From assembly GCA_019137255.1 (NCBI GenBank), contig WPDH01000159.1, positions 168,825 to 232,824 of the forward strand: 64,000 bases of DNA, read 5' to 3'. The notes below the pieces were generated by a model. That model saw only the letters and a list, made by a program, of their open reading frames with translations. It searched no databases and was not told the origin of the DNA. The DNA comes from Corinectria fuckeliana (lineage: Eukaryota > Ascomycota > Sordariomycetes > Hypocreales > Nectriaceae). The translations under genes were made by a program, and so were the position numbers. Shown in pieces: positions 45,854 through 57,859 of this stretch (position 1 is the stretch's first letter; each line of letters starts with the position of its first letter).

Positions 45854-46907
45854 ATGTCGACACTCATACCCAAACGAGCATGGCGGCTTCTTACTGCCAG
45901 CCACCCATCAAGACGTACTCTGGTATCGCCCATTCCTCCCTCCATCTACCATCGAAGCCTGCACACAAAACCGAAGAACCCAGATCCGAGAGAAAACCCA
46001 GCGATTGAAACCAAGCTTGCCCCAGACACAAACGTGGGCCGGAAAGCCCTGGCGGACTTCAGTCTCAAGGGAAAGGTGTTCGTCGTGACTGGAGGTGCGC
46101 AAGGATTGGGACTGGCCCTTGCCGAGGGTCTTGTTGAGGCAGGCGGGAAAGGTTTGTATCAATCTATCATGGCTCATTTGCTAAGACGGATTTGCTGATA
46201 TAAGACTAGTTTACTGTTTCGATCGCGCGGCGTCTCCAGACGAGGCCTGGCAGCAAGCGCAGCAGCGAGTGGTTCCAGAATGGGGAGGCTCGATTGAATA
46301 CCGACAACAGGACGTTACCGACGAAGCAGGACTTGAGCGCCAAATGGCTGAGATTGCCGAAGATCACGGTGGCTTAGATGGAGTCGTGGCCGCCGCAGGG
46401 ATCCAGAAGATCCTACCAGCTGTGGACCACCGAGCCAGCGACGTCTCTGAAATGCTTGCAGTGAACTACACCGGCGTGATGATGACGGCCACCTCCGCAG
46501 CCCGACAGATGATGAAGCACAAGAGCCGTGGGAGCATCTGCTTCATCGCCAGCATCTCCGGGATGGAGGCGAGCAAGGGCCTCGTCTCTCCGGTGTACAA
46601 CTCGTCCAAGGCGGCCGTGATCCAGCTCGCGCGGAGCCTAGCGATGGAATGGAGCCCGATCAGAAAGGACGGAACGGGTGGCATCCGGGTCAACTGCATC
46701 AGTCCTGGTCATATCCTGACCCCGATGGTCCGGAAGAATTTCAAAGAAGTGCCGGGGCTACAGAGAGACTGGGAGAAGGAGATTATGCTGGGGCGGTTGG
46801 CTGAGACGCAGGAGTTTAAGAGCGCTGCGCTATTCCTGCTGAGCAATGCCAGCACCTACATGACGGGGAGCAACATGGTCATTGATGGCGGGCATTCTTC
46901 TTGGTGA
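45854..46907 (+). CDS. Short-chain dehydrogenase/reductase, mitochondrial-type N-terminus
   Basis: Exons 45,854-46,151 and 46,210-46,907 (58-bp intron) encode 331 residues. The first 40 residues (MSTLIPKRAWRLLTASHPSR, many Arg/Ser, no acids) suggest mitochondrial import. Classical SDR motifs follow: VVTGGAQGLGLALAEG (cofactor), YRQQDVTD, VVAAAGIQK (NNAG position), the catalytic SISG serine and YNSSKAA (YxxxK), then ISPGHILTPM. The intron falls just after the first helix, joining GGK to VYCFDRA. D-arabinitol or sorbitol-type polyol dehydrogenases and 3-oxoacyl reductases share this outline; the substrate cannot be decided. Confidence 0.87.
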
Positions 46908-47605
46908 ACAAACACAGTTTAGATTACAAGGCTACCACGAGCCAGTTATTTGATTACCGGCAGCGACATTGATAGCTTAGAAATAGATGCTTGGTCATAT
47001 TCTAAGAAGTTTCACTATTAGCAACTCATTAGTAGTGCCTTTGGGATGGTAGTAACGACTCGGTGATGTCAATTTCTATAATGCACTCTTTATCAAGCAC
47101 TGCAAGACCTTGTGGGCGAGTCAGGAGTGGAAAAAGCTTTAGTTAATTAAAATATGATGTATCTCCGTGATCTTCGCACGATAAGACGAAATGTAAAAGC
47201 TAGTAAACTGACCGTTTCTTTGAACATGATACCTGGCACTGATATGTCATTTTTATTAGGTTCTGTATCTGCTCGTTGCAGCTATCCATTCAGCAGGAGC
47301 TCTTTCACCGAAGAGGATGCAACTCCTGGGTCTTCCAGAAAGGCTACCATCACCAGCTCGTTTGTTTGCGTGTCAGGCACGCAGTCTCCAAAGGATAGTT
47401 GGTGTACATCTTTAACAAGTTCCAGAGAGGTTTTAATGACTAGTAAGTCCGAGTAACTCTTGAAGTCCGACTGTATGTATTGCATTTTCCAGTCATAGGA
47501 AAATGTAATGCGTACTACGCTGATGCTAAGTGCTAAGTTGACCTAAAATGCTGAATGTGACAGTATGCACGACTTAACGTAAGGCATGAAAATCTAGTTA
47601 TACAA
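46908..47605. other. Intergenic region
   Basis: No gene recognised. Confidence 0.4.
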
Positions 47606-47805
47606 TCAGTGAGAAGCGTCCTTTGCTCTGTTTCTGACCAGCTCTAGATGGGTCCCTATGTATTTCCTCTGGTCGGGAGGAACTTCACCGGGCTGTCCAG
47701 TCTTAGGACCGCGATGATAGTGTGTCGTTCTCGGTCTGCGAAGGGAGTCTGATATGCCGCAGAAGATGAGTTTCAGTTTGCTGGCAGAGGTGAAGATATC
47801 GTTCT
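47606..47805 (-). pseudogene. Possible C-terminal remnant of an unidentified gene
   Basis: On the minus strand an open, coding-looking stretch of about 66 codons ends in a stop at 47,606-47,608. It contains DIFTSASKLKLIFCGISDSL and KTGQPGEVPPDQRKYIGTH. Upstream the frame is broken by several stops and shifts. I do not recognise the family. Its amino-acid composition differs from the noise around it, which suggests a decayed gene end. Confidence 0.3.
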
Positions 47806-48234
47806 CTTCGTGATCGGTCTAGACGATGACTTTGCGCATCTCGAGGCTTCGACTAGGTGCATGTTTTCTTTCAGCGCCCCGCAAGGTTCCCTAGTAGACT
47901 ATCCTGCGCAATATGCACGATGTCCTTTTCGGTGTTGCTAATTGAGGCGAAACCACTCCATCACACTACATCGGCCATGTAGAGACAGCCACAGCAAGAA
48001 AACACCTAATTGAGCTGCTTTTAACTAGCTGGGACGAGACCTCTGCGTCATATCTCATCCCTCGGATGTCATTATGTGGATGGACCAGTCACAGCTCAGT
48101 CAGGAATACAACACAGCAGTGTGGCTCGTTGAATAAGGGTAATCAAGGGGATAAAATACTAAAGGTCTAAATATAAGAACATGACAAAGACAACAACCCC
48201 ATCAATCAATACATGTACTTCTGCTACCGCTCCC
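47806..48234. other. Intergenic region
   Basis: No intact gene. The right half is the 3' flank of the secreted-protein gene on the minus strand; the left half may contain broken upstream parts of the remnant at 47.7 kb. Confidence 0.35.
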
Positions 48235-49804
48235 TTACTCAATGGTAGTGGCCTTGACGTACGCGCAGTCCGGGTCGTCAAAGGGCGAGCCGCAGCCAAC
48301 ATCGTTGTCCTTCTCGATGAAGACGGCCGGCAGGTTGAAGTAGCAAGTCGGCACCTTGCCCCAGACCATGCTGCCCAGGTCAACCTCGTTCTTGTCACCG
48401 CCGCTGAGGGCGCAGTCCAGGTTGGCGCGGTAGTAGGTCTCGCGGTCGCCGAGCCCGTACGAGGCCATCTTGTCGTAGATGTCGGCCTCGGCCTCGACCC
48501 AGTCGTTGATGCGGTTGTTGTTGGGGTTGTTGCGCATGATGTAGAAGCAGTACTCCTCGCCGTCGCGCAGCGCCATCCACTGGCGGCCCTTGGCGTAGCC
48601 GCAGTCCTCGCGCGAGAGCACGCCGTCGCGCTTGTCGGCCACCAGGCGCAGCCGCGCGGCCGACATGACGTCGTTGGCCACCTTCTTCTGGATGTTGTTG
48701 GCGATGGACCCGATGGCCACGCGCACCACCTCCTCGTCGTCGTCGATCAGGAACCAGCCGCCGTTGAAGAACTTGGCGATCTTGGTCTCGAACGAGTCCC
48801 ACTTGGGCGCGGGGAGCGAGTTGTACTCGTCGTCGCTGGTGCCGCCGCCCGTGGCAATGCGGAGCGTGTTCTCGAGGGCGCCCGTGGCCTTCTCGAACGT
48901 GTCGGCGAGGGCCGCCGAGATGGTGCCCTGGTCGATGGCGTCCTGCGCGCTGGAGGCGGCGAGCCCCGAGAAGATGCCGCCGAGGATACCGAAGCCTGCA
49001 GCAATGCCGCTGCCCTGTTGGTCGCACGCACTTCATGTCAGCCAGCCGCCGAAGCAAGAGAGGGGTGAGAGTGAGTGAGTGAGTGGAAGGAAAATGAAAC
49101 TTACACCTCCCGGGACGAGACCTCCAGCAGCATTGCCCATGGTTGCCGCACCAGCGAGCCATCCCAGGACCTCACCTGGTGAGTCCTCGTTGCCGTCAAA
49201 GTCGGTCACCATGCGCCCGATCAACAAGCCGTTGATGAGCGTCTCCTGGGTGAGCTGACGGCTCAGCTCCCGGAACTTGGAGTGCATGCCACGGACGGCC
49301 TGGAAGGTCCAGTAAGAGTTCTTTCCCATGGGCGACTTGCCATACTGGTCGAACTGGTCCTCGCAGCTCATGCCGCCCATGGGGTCGCACTCGTTGCCTA
49401 TCGCAGAGCAGCCGGCGGCACCGGACTTGCCAGAGGTGCCACCCTGGACCTCGTCCTCCATGTTCTTGAGCCATGAGTTCTGGTGCTCTGTTCACGCCGT
49501 CAGCACTGGGCCTGTGTTCGTTGACTTTGTCTTGTTGAAAGACGGCGTGCAAGTCCACGCAGGTTGATGGTCGGAGACGGGAAATGGAAAACTCACCCCA
49601 ATGATACTTGATGAAGAGTTCAAGAGAAACACCAGCTGCAGTATCTTCCCAAAGCTTGTCGACACCCTCTGCGGTTCTCAGGTCCCAGCCCTTGCACATT
49701 GCCTCCTTGCTTTCGAAGGGATCTCGCTTGCTGAGGGGCCTACTGATCAGCGGCGAGGCAGCTGCCGAGGCGGCAAAGGCCAAGAGAGCGGTAGTAGACT
49801 TCAT
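48235..49804 (-). CDS. Secreted protein of unknown function (456 residues)
   Basis: Exons (minus) 49,597-49,804, 49,105-49,487 and 48,235-49,014 with introns of 109 and 90 bp. A signal peptide is clear (MKSTTALLAFAASAAASPLI), followed by a possible dibasic processing site SKRDPF. The middle has about 14 Gly/Ala-rich hydrophobic residues (GIAAGFGILGGIFSGLAASS), a segment that could insert into membranes or pack in a helix bundle. The C-terminal half has several cysteines (DCGYAKGR, EYCFYIMRNN, DCALSGG, PTCYFNLP, VGCGSPFDDPDCAY), suggesting disulfides. Codon usage is strongly GC-biased. I do not recognise a named family. Similar secreted, glycine-rich-helix proteins occur widely in plant-associated ascomycetes, but a role in interaction is only inference. 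Confidence 0.8.
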
Positions 49805-52188
49805 CGTTTAGAAGAGTGATGACTTGGACCCTAACAGGATACGATTCCAGTGCCAAGAGCTTGAGTCTGTATGGTTTTTCAAGACGTAGAATACTGGTAA
49901 TAAACATGTACACGAGGAACAAGGACGAAACTCTTATATGTATGCTTAGTTCTTGCCCTGAGACCGCCAAGACCGCTGACCACAATGACGATGATGCCAA
50001 GTCTCACGCCGTGGATATTTCGGCATCTTGCCCTTTGGCGAGATGAAGAGCTGAGTGACGGTGATGATCAGTCCACGAAGGATCGAGCTCCCTACAACTC
50101 GTACAAAAAGCGACTGCGCTAGCCCGAAACAATCAGTCACGATGTTTTTAACCTTGAAATTAAAGGGAGCCTTTGTGGCGCATAGAAGGATTCGGCAGGA
50201 TTCAGAGGATTCCCATCAGGAGCCGCCAAGCGGCCCGCAAACACCGTCGACCCTCGAAATACGGCCCCCGGGGCGACCAATCCTGCCTGCATGTTATTAT
50301 ACAAAGCACACGACCCGGGAACCGCCCCCAGGAATTATCGTGTGGCAGTGGAAGGTTGCAGGCAAGGGTAGGCTGCTACGCAATAATAAGCTTAAGTCCC
50401 AACCCTTAACTAGAGCGTTCACGACAGGGCTGGATCGGCGCCAGCTGAGGGCGGGACACGCCGCTGCCTGCAATCGAAAGGAAGGGCCTTGAGAAACCTC
50501 CGGCGAGGAAAAGGCCACACGGCCTTGAAGGTGGCTCTCTATCGAGAGGATGTCATCAAAGGGCAGACGGACGACCATCGACCAAATGAGGCAACCCACC
50601 CAGTGGGACAATCGCATAGCCCCTCGAATACCCTCTTCCGGTTTTCATCACGCCACTACAACCATTCAGGCTTATTCCTTCCTGGCACGATGCATAAATG
50701 TAAGCGTAGTACGTAGCAGTCCCTCCCCCAAAAAAGAATAGAACTCCATCAAACATCGCCGACTGCAGCCCTACCGCGTCTAGGAGTTCTGATCAGGCAA
50801 GACTTGGCATGACCCATGTTGAGAATCTAAATTGGAACTTTGGTGCTGACCTGGCCGCCCCCGTCGATGGAATGTTACATACTACGTGCCGCAGTGCAGT
50901 ATCTACTGTGTACGTGGTAAGGCACAGGGCTTCTACCGCACAGAACCCAGCTCAGAACTCTTGGCGCCGCTCTTGGCATCGCCGGCTATGACGGAAGTCG
51001 CAGCCCCAAAGCAAAAGCCGTAAAAAGGCCAAATGACCCAAACTCCCTCTCAGAGAAATCGTAAATAGGCCAATGAAACTCAAACAACCCTGGCAGACTT
51101 GAACGAACGAGATCGATCAGGATCCCTTCGTGATAAGCAGTATTTTAAGAGTCGTGCCAGTCCAGCTGTACGAAGTAATGCTACCTGTTCTGCTCACCTT
51201 GGCAGCCTCCTTGGCGATCCCTCGCTCCCTTCCTTCATGATTACCCGCTCCCTTCCTGAGCACCCTGTCCAAGTCGCATTCTCTTGCATCGCAGCATCTT
51301 TCACTGCCTCTTTTTCCGTGTCTGACGAATAAAACCTTTATCACAGATCCGTCTAATGTTTGTCCTTTGCTCAGTATGCAAAGCTGGGATCAAGAAGATA
51401 AAAGGGGTGGAGTAAACACATCTCACAAGGTAGAGCTATGACATGCTAGGCAGTATTTTTCGGCTCATACGAATATTAATCCTCAATGAAAGTGAAGTAG
51501 GGAAGTTGGCTCACTCACTACCGTAGTAGTATTAATCAGGGTCCAACAGAGAACGTTGCAATCTGTGGCAGGACATCTCTCTAAAGACCCTTCACTTGAA
51601 CTCATGGTTTGAGTCCATTAGTTTGAACTACCTTTTAGACTATAGATCTGATCGCTCGTCCCAATCAACCGATCTAAGCTAATATGTCCAAGGATTGTGG
51701 AGGGCCCAGTTGCTAAATTGGCCAGATCAACGAGGCTACATCACACTTGTATAGTAACATTAAGCGAACCGGTTGAAATAACTCTGAGAGATACTTGACG
51801 CGGGGTATGATGACTTGTAATGCAAATACAGAGGATGATTTCTTTCGATGTACTGTACAAATTCCCGAGCTTTTCATCGTAAGCATTCTCTGCAGCCAGT
51901 GATTAATATGCCTTCACCTCAAGGTGCCATCCCCTAAATAATCCACAATCAGCTTCCATGGTATAAATCTCGGAATGAAGATTTCTGGGCATGCATTGAC
52001 ACGTATCACATCTCTCAATTTCGTGATAATGATGTAGATTGGGACGAGGCGCAAATGCCCCTGGGCAAGGATCGCAGCAAATTATGTTTATTTCAACTAC
52101 TGGTCTAGGATAAAACCCCACCGGTAAGATCAGACCGGGGCATCATCTCCATATCTCTCTCTCCCTTTCAATTGCTTTTTTCACCAGT
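49805..52188. other. Gene-free 2.4 kb
   Basis: No gene supported. The left side is the promoter of the secreted-protein gene. Several scattered short frames on both strands show no motif or splice support. Confidence 0.45.
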
Positions 52189-53382
52189 TCAGTCTCCCAG
52201 GGGATAAGCGTGCAAGACCTGTCCGTAGTAAAGCTCCGCATCCTTGGACGCGAGAAAAACGAAGGAGGGCGCAATTTCGCTCGGCTGGCCCACGCGACCC
52301 AGTGCAGACTGTTTGCCAAAGCCTTCCATCTGCTCCGCTGGCCGGGATGCCGGTTGTAGTGGCGTGTGCACCGGGCCAGGCGCGACTGCGTTCACCCTGA
52401 TGCCCTTGGGCGCCAATTGCTTCGCCAACGACTGGGTAAACGAAGTGATGGCGCCCTTGGTGGCTGCGTAGTCAACCATGGCAGCTGTGCCTCTGAAGGC
52501 GACTGTAGATGTCGTGTTGATGATTCTGAAACGTTAGCTAGAGCCCGAAGGAAGAATGGTGAACCCTGGGAAAAAGTACTTACGAGCCGCCCTTCTCCAT
52601 GTGCGCCAGTGCATACTTCGTGATGGCAAACATCTGCAAGATGTTGCTGCGGAAAGTACTCTCAACGTTGTCCAGGTCAATTTCCTTGATGTCCTCACAC
52701 ATGATCTGCTTGGAGGCGTTGTTGACAAGCACATGGATCATGCCGAACTTGTCGACATGCTGCTTTACGGCCTTGCGGCAGGTTTCGTTGTCCATCAAGT
52801 CTCCGGCAATGAGAAGACATTCTCTGCCTTCATTCTCGACCATTTTCTGCGTCTCTTCTGCGTCTTTCTGCTCTTCGGGAAGATAGACGATGCTGACGTC
52901 GGCGCCCTCGCGAGCGAACAGCACGGCTACGGACCGGCCAATGCCAGAGCTGCACGAGTTAGAAAGGCCGCATCGTGGGATGGACTGAAACTTACTCGCC
53001 GCCCGTAATGAATGCCTTGGTGCTCTTCAACTTTCCGGCTGCGCGGTACTCATGGAACTGGTCCTTGCCCTCCAACCTGGTCGGTTCGCTTGTTGGCTTC
53101 ATGTCCTTCTCCGTGCTGGCGATCAGTCAGACACCTGCGAGGCTGGTTGATATATCTGAGGGATGGCTCTCAAAGAAACTGCACGTACCCTGGGAGCTTC
53201 TGCGCCTGCTTCTCCTCAACCGGGTTGAACTGGCCGCCTTGTCCTGACATTGTGGCGAATCTGCGGCCTCGGTAGCTGTAGACGGTGCTGTAGATATAGC
53301 TGTATCTGTAGCCGATGCCGGTAGGTGGTCGGAGAACGGTTCTGAGTGCTGTGGACGAACAAGTGCGATATGTCCGAAGCAT
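52189..53382 (-). CDS. Short-chain dehydrogenase (YghA/glucose-dehydrogenase-like, long N-terminus)
   Basis: Exons (minus) 53,189-53,382, 52,996-53,115, 52,584-52,949 and 52,189-52,525 encode 338 residues from the first ATG. A second ATG at 53,250 (MSGQGGQFNPVEEKQ) gives 294 residues. The longer start adds MLRTYRTCSSTALRTVLRPP, which looks like a mitochondrial presequence. Motifs: the KAFITGGDSGIGRSVAV cofactor loop spanning an intron, VLVNNASKQ, the INTTSTVAF serine, YAATKGAI (YxxxK) and NAVAPGPVHTPL. The N-terminal PTSEPTRLEGKDQF block is typical of the bacterial YghA/GsiB-like group. It acts on NAD(P)-linked alcohols or aldehydes, often in stress. It ends LYYGQVLHAYPLGD, where relatives usually read TGQVLHPNGG; the last exon may be slightly altered. 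Confidence 0.85.
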
Positions 53383-54515
53383 GAGTGAGTGAAGTTGGTT
53401 GCAGATGAAGGAGAGAAAGGCTGGCAAGCTGGCTCGTCGGATTATTTATTAACAAAGTGCAGCAAAGTTCAACAAAGTGCATCAACGCGCTCCTGCCGAT
53501 AGCTGTGATTCACACCAGATGATGTACGTCATTCCGGAAACTTCGCTCCGCCGGTCCCTCGTGTGCACCCCACTTCGGCATGTTTGCTTCAACCACTTCA
53601 TCACAATGACAGCATAGCCAAGAAGTCGAAATACCTCAGTGGTGCAAGCCAAGGATTCAGCGCATCATAGGGCCCTCTTGAGTTACACACAACGAGGTAC
53701 AGAATATGCACCTTTTTTTCTTCTTTTTTTTTCTTTTTTTTTTAGAGACGTCAGGCACTGTGGTTCATTTGACGTCATCGCAAACACTCTAAGCATCATC
53801 ACTCTCTTCTCCCTCCGGAACAAACAATTGATAACCGTCAGTTCCACCGCTCCGCATTATCCTTCTTGCGCTACGTTACGGGATTGGCAATGGAATTTGG
53901 CGACTAGATTACCTTTGAGGTTGGAGTCGCAAATTTGACCGGAGCAACGGCTTCCGCTACAGTGCCGCCACAGTGCTACCACAGTGTGCAGACCCTCACT
54001 ACCGACTACTTTGCTCCCATTGACAACCAGCACATATCTCCTTTACATTCTTCTAGCCAGTACTTAAATACAAGGTTAATTTTGGAGAATCTCACTGATT
54101 ACTATGCATTTCAATCATGTTCCGCACGATAGAATCACTGACTCAATGTTACATGAACAATAAGTAAGCGGCCTCAGCTCAGAGGGCTCTGTTCAAACTA
54201 GCCGACACAACGTGATGAAGACGTGGGAATATCAATGTGCTTAAATCTAGTACTTGATTCCGTGCGGAGGGTGACTGGGTATTCAATATCTAGGTCAGCG
54301 ACAAGCATACCTGGGAACTTTAACCATCGATTATTAGACCCTGGTCGTAGTCTTCGATTAGTCTCTCAGATCTTCCCAGTGCAATCGTTCTCTTTCTGTT
54401 CTGCCCAGTTCCTCCTAAGCTTTGGAGCATTGAGGCAAGCAGCTAAAGGCAAAGTCCAATGGTGGAGATCTGTAGTGACAGTGAATTGATAGCTTGAAGA
54501 GAGCTTGATATACTT
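53383..54515. other. Intergenic region
   Basis: No gene recognised. Contains a long T-rich tract at 53,706-53,744. Confidence 0.4.
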
Positions 54516-54750
54516 GTGTTCGAGATCAGCTCGCCCGTGGCATCCAAACCAGACAGACCCAAAGTGGATGACGACGGGAATGAGATGATCGTGAAATTCG
54601 AGAAGGACCTCGACGCTCGATTGGAGGTCTTGTTAGGCCTTCAGCTAACCCTGCTCTTGTATGCCTTCCACTTTTCATCAGCGAGTAAGATAACCTACTC
54701 GACATGTTCTGTTCACATGCAAGAGAACGAACGCGTGGTCAAGTCGATTC
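54516..54750 (+). pseudogene. Fragment of an rRNA m5C methyltransferase (NSUN5/Rcm1 type)
   Basis: An open piece of about 75 codons reads KFEKDLDARLEVLLGLQLTLLLYAFHFSSASKI then TYSTCSVHMQENERVVK. The TYSTCS...ENE.VV motif, which includes the catalytic cysteine, is diagnostic for NSUN5/Rcm1 25S rRNA cytosine-5 methyltransferases. No N-terminal methyltransferase domain precedes it, and after ENERVVK the similarity ends. It is a fragment, presumably a dead duplicate of a housekeeping gene elsewhere. Confidence 0.65.
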
Positions 54751-54829
54751 CTACGCTATACATCAAGACATTGTTATGGCTCGAATGCGGGCAGACAGGC
54801 AGCTATTTGCACATTGTGCTATACTCGGA

Positions 54830-55000
54830 GACAAAACTCAAGCACACTAAAAGCTATCACTGTCTCTAGAGCTGAGCTCGGGCTGAGGATCCTGGAGCCG
54901 GGCTGAGCTTTTGGCTGAGGTGCCTGGAGGGTTAAGGAACCTAGATCTAGGATAATTTCCCCGAATTTAGGCCCCGGCTAGCCTTTCCCGTGTAGAAGAA
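54830..55000 (+). repeat. Dispersed repeat, copy 1
   Basis: Diverged match to 60,520-60,710: both begin ACAAAxCTCAAGxACACTAAAA, continue through repeated GGCTGAG/GGCTGAA units, then GGCCCxGGxTAGxCTTTCCC. Function unknown; likely an old mobile-element piece. Confidence 0.5.
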
Positions 55001-56254
55001 CCTGACCTGTTTGTGACCGGGCAGTTTGAGAAACCTGCGTCTGCGTTGCTGCCAAGGGGTAAGAGCTTTAACCGATCTGAGATGAATCTAAGGTAGGTTC
55101 TATGGGAAAAAAGACTGGTGATGCCTTCATATACATCAGTTTCTTCATGATTAAGGTGTCGCATTTTTGGATTAACATTGCTTTTCGTCATAGTCGTGAT
55201 CTTTAGGATCTTGAGCTACCTAGAACTCATTGCGAAAGTTTCATGTTTATCCCGTTTCAGAGTTACTTATGCCCCTACAGTATATCGTTCCTAGGATGTG
55301 GTGTGGGACCGTATAAGAGAGTTGACCCATTGTTTCATACCGTAAAAGGACTTCAGCTTCATACGCCTGGAAACAATAAATGCGTTACTTATCAGACCCC
55401 AAACGTGACTATTTGTTTACCTCCTTCAAAACGGACCCCTATTTACAAAAGCAAAAATCTGGCCTAAGATCGTTCCTCCGAACTTCACATTGTTCCTATT
55501 AGTACCTAATGTCTCTCCAAATCCGAATCCAGCAAGAGATTCCTCTCCATACGGTCCCTATGATCTCACATAGGGGGCCAGTCCCCCCCACCTTTTCCAC
55601 CTGCCGTTTCCTCATCTCCTTTCCGCATTCTACTGTGCTGCATAATCATCAGTCTTAAAACAGAGGTGGTTCAGGTCGCAAATACATTGGGGCTCGGCTT
55701 GGAAAACCGTAACTATAAGGTGGGAGTCGAGAGGTAGCTTTGGCTAACACTGAAGTAGATGTTGACTCTCATACCGTAGGAAGATCTTTTCGGTGTTCAT
55801 ATACAGGAATGGAAAAAGAGGTAGTGCTAGGCTCAACTTAATAAACAATTATTAGTCCCAGCTTGCAGATGGCTAATCTATGTTCTAGTCCATTTGCCAC
55901 GTCATCTAATTCATGCCCATATCTAATGCAATCAGTATTTGTCATGTCTCCATTGGTCAGTGATGGCAATTGAGCCACACCGTTGAACATTCATCACACC
56001 CACAACGGCTACTTGGTCAGCTGGCCAAGTGGTCTATTCAACGCCATTCGTGGCAAAACCATTTGACCCCGCAGAGCCAACATAGCATCTGCCAATACCA
56101 AGTGCCACACACAATGAACGGCTGTCAACGTGTCATCGAATGCCACGTCAAGTTTCCAGAGATATCACATGTGCTTCGAGCCGCGCGTTTTTAGTCTACC
56201 GAGATATGTCTTGCTAGTGGTCGTCGTCGATTTATGCCATAAAGCTCGCCTATA

Positions 56255-56340
56255 AAAGAGAGGACTTGTCTAACTTCTCGCTTTCCTGTCCTCGTATCTC
56301 TTCCCCACAATCCATTTTACTATCTGACCCGTAGATTGAA
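56255..56340 (+). promoter_or_regulatory. TATA box and pyrimidine-rich start region
   Basis: CTATAAAAGAGAGG at about 56,250-56,263, followed by a CT-rich stretch (CGCTTTCCTGTCCTCGTATCTCTTCC). This is the usual layout of a strong fungal core promoter, about 145 bp ahead of the ATG at 56,405. Confidence 0.5.
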
Positions 56341-56404
56341 TAATCGCGGCTGCCTTCATAATTTTGCTAGTTTGTTTCAAGACTCTCACAGGAGCGAAGA
56401 GACA

Positions 56405-56531
56405 ATGGATGAAGTCGAGTCTTCCGACACTATCGATAATGTCAAGAGCAGACTAAGATGTTGCTGTAAGTAGGCTGAGTTCCTAGGAGAGCCGCCATTG
56501 AACATCACTAACAGCGCACCCCGAAGCGTAA
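56405..56531 (+). CDS. Small 25-residue ORF with one intron
   Basis: Exons 56,405-56,465 and 56,515-56,531, intron GTAAGT ... ATCACTAACAG (49 bp, excellent donor and branch site). The product begins MDEVESSDTIDNVKSRLRCC and ends SHPEA. A TATA-type promoter lies upstream. It may be a real micropeptide, a short first part of a decayed gene, or an untranslated leader; no family is recognised. Confidence 0.4.
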
Positions 56532-57379
56532 GCAATGGACGGTGCTAGACAGATGCTGTTTAGCTATCGAAGATAACGATATCAGAGACCAACGGATGGG
56601 AACAGGATTTTATTAGCAGTAGCAGTGTTAGCCAGCGCAGCCTTCAGACCAATCATTTAAATCTGGACCGAAATCTGAACTGAACTGAGGGTTGTTGAGT
56701 TGTATCTGATTGATTGATTGATTGATTGACTGACTGACAGACATCTCAAATATCCGTAGTGTGCCAGTCTAACTCCAGGTTCTCACCAGCTTTGTTGCTC
56801 CAACAGACTCGCAGTGTGACAGATCCTACTGTAACCCAATTTCTGAATAACTGCAGTTCTTCAATGGCCGAACTAAATAAGGAATACCGTTTCGATGTAA
56901 CTATGAGCTTTACCAAGTTGAATGCCCTCTTATAGTCGGTTGCCATTTCCGGAATTGCAAGAACATCCAAGGCAAACCTGTTGAGCTGTAGAAAAGCGCT
57001 CCTATGATCAACCCATCACTGAATCAGATGTTTGGACCTGTGATTCCAACCTGAGTCACGTAATGGCGGTTTTTTTTACTAAAGAGGCACAGAAGCAAAT
57101 CGCGGGCCATGCTTCGAGCTAAGCTAAGCTTTCTTTGAAATTCAGACTTATCGGAAATCTATTTCTATAATGTGTGCTCCTACATTCAATGCTGCGAGTT
57201 GCGAAACTACTCGTGTGTTTGAGTCGTGGCCGGCGGCTCCCTTAGCTGCTAGATCGGCGCGAGTACTTGAGCTCGCCCAGTCGAGTGGTCCGTGTTAGGT
57301 TGTATCGGAATACCTGGAGCCTAGAGATCAATTCTGCTTGCTTTGATGGGCCGCTCTGACTCACTAGCCATGAAGCCCC
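56532..57379. other. Intergenic region with TGAT/TGAC microsatellite
   Basis: A TGATTGATTGATTGATTGACTGACTGAC array lies at about 56,708-56,739. No gene recognised; the 56,746-56,970 minus frame has no support. Confidence 0.5.
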
Positions 57380-57859
57380 TAGCAGTTTATATATGCGACA
57401 GGTCCTTGCTCGTTCAGCTGCACCCCATTGATCCCAATCGGCAAGGTAAGATAGGCCGGATGAGTGAGTAGCTCGTCTTCAACGGCCACCTCCGTCTCGC
57501 CGCTATCAAAGTTGACCCGGTAAATGACACCGTTGATCGAGTCGCTGATCAGCCCGTATGGTGTTCCCGGTACGGCGCTGAACCCATTTGCAAAACTGCC
57601 GTTGAATGTCGCCAGAAGCTAAGTGTGGGGATCCTCCAAGTTCAAATTGATAGTGTAAATCTCAATATCCCCGTCCCGTAGGACTAGGCTGTGGTTGGTC
57701 CGGTCGTAGCGCGAGGGCTCGACGATAAAGGCAAATACGTCTGGGCTCTTTTCTATAATACCAGCTATCGACTTTTTTCGCGTAAAGTAGTGGAGAGGCG
57801 AAAGGGAGAACATCAGCCAGGACAAGGGCAGCGAGACTGAAAAGGTTGATGCTAAGCAT
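57380..57859 (-). pseudogene. Decayed secreted beta-propeller (SMP-30/strictosidine-synthase-like) gene
   Basis: On the minus strand, an ATG at 57,859 gives a signal-peptide-like start (MLSINLFSLAALVLADVLPF). A frameshift follows near 57,785, then KSPDVFAFIVEPSRYD with a stop at 57,619, and then NGSFANGFSAVPGTPYGLIS, NGVIYRVNFDSGETEV and PIGINGVQLNEQGP before a stop at 57,380. The order matches fungal secreted six-bladed propellers. At least one frameshift and one internal stop, plus a much shortened length, mark it as dead. Confidence 0.6.

Larger units (their letters stand above)
54751..56404. other. Gene-poor region with a dispersed repeat
   Basis: No gene recognised. About 54,830-55,000 shares diverged blocks (ACAAACTCAAGxACACTAAAA, GCTGAGG, CCGGCTAGCCTTTCCC) with 60,520-60,710. 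The last 190 bases carry promoter-like sequence for the small gene at 56,405. Confidence 0.45.

Noticed and set aside
48181..49068. 295-codon plus-strand frame
   Set aside because: Antisense to the secreted-protein gene; Val/Ala/Arg-rich product typical of GC-rich shadow frames.
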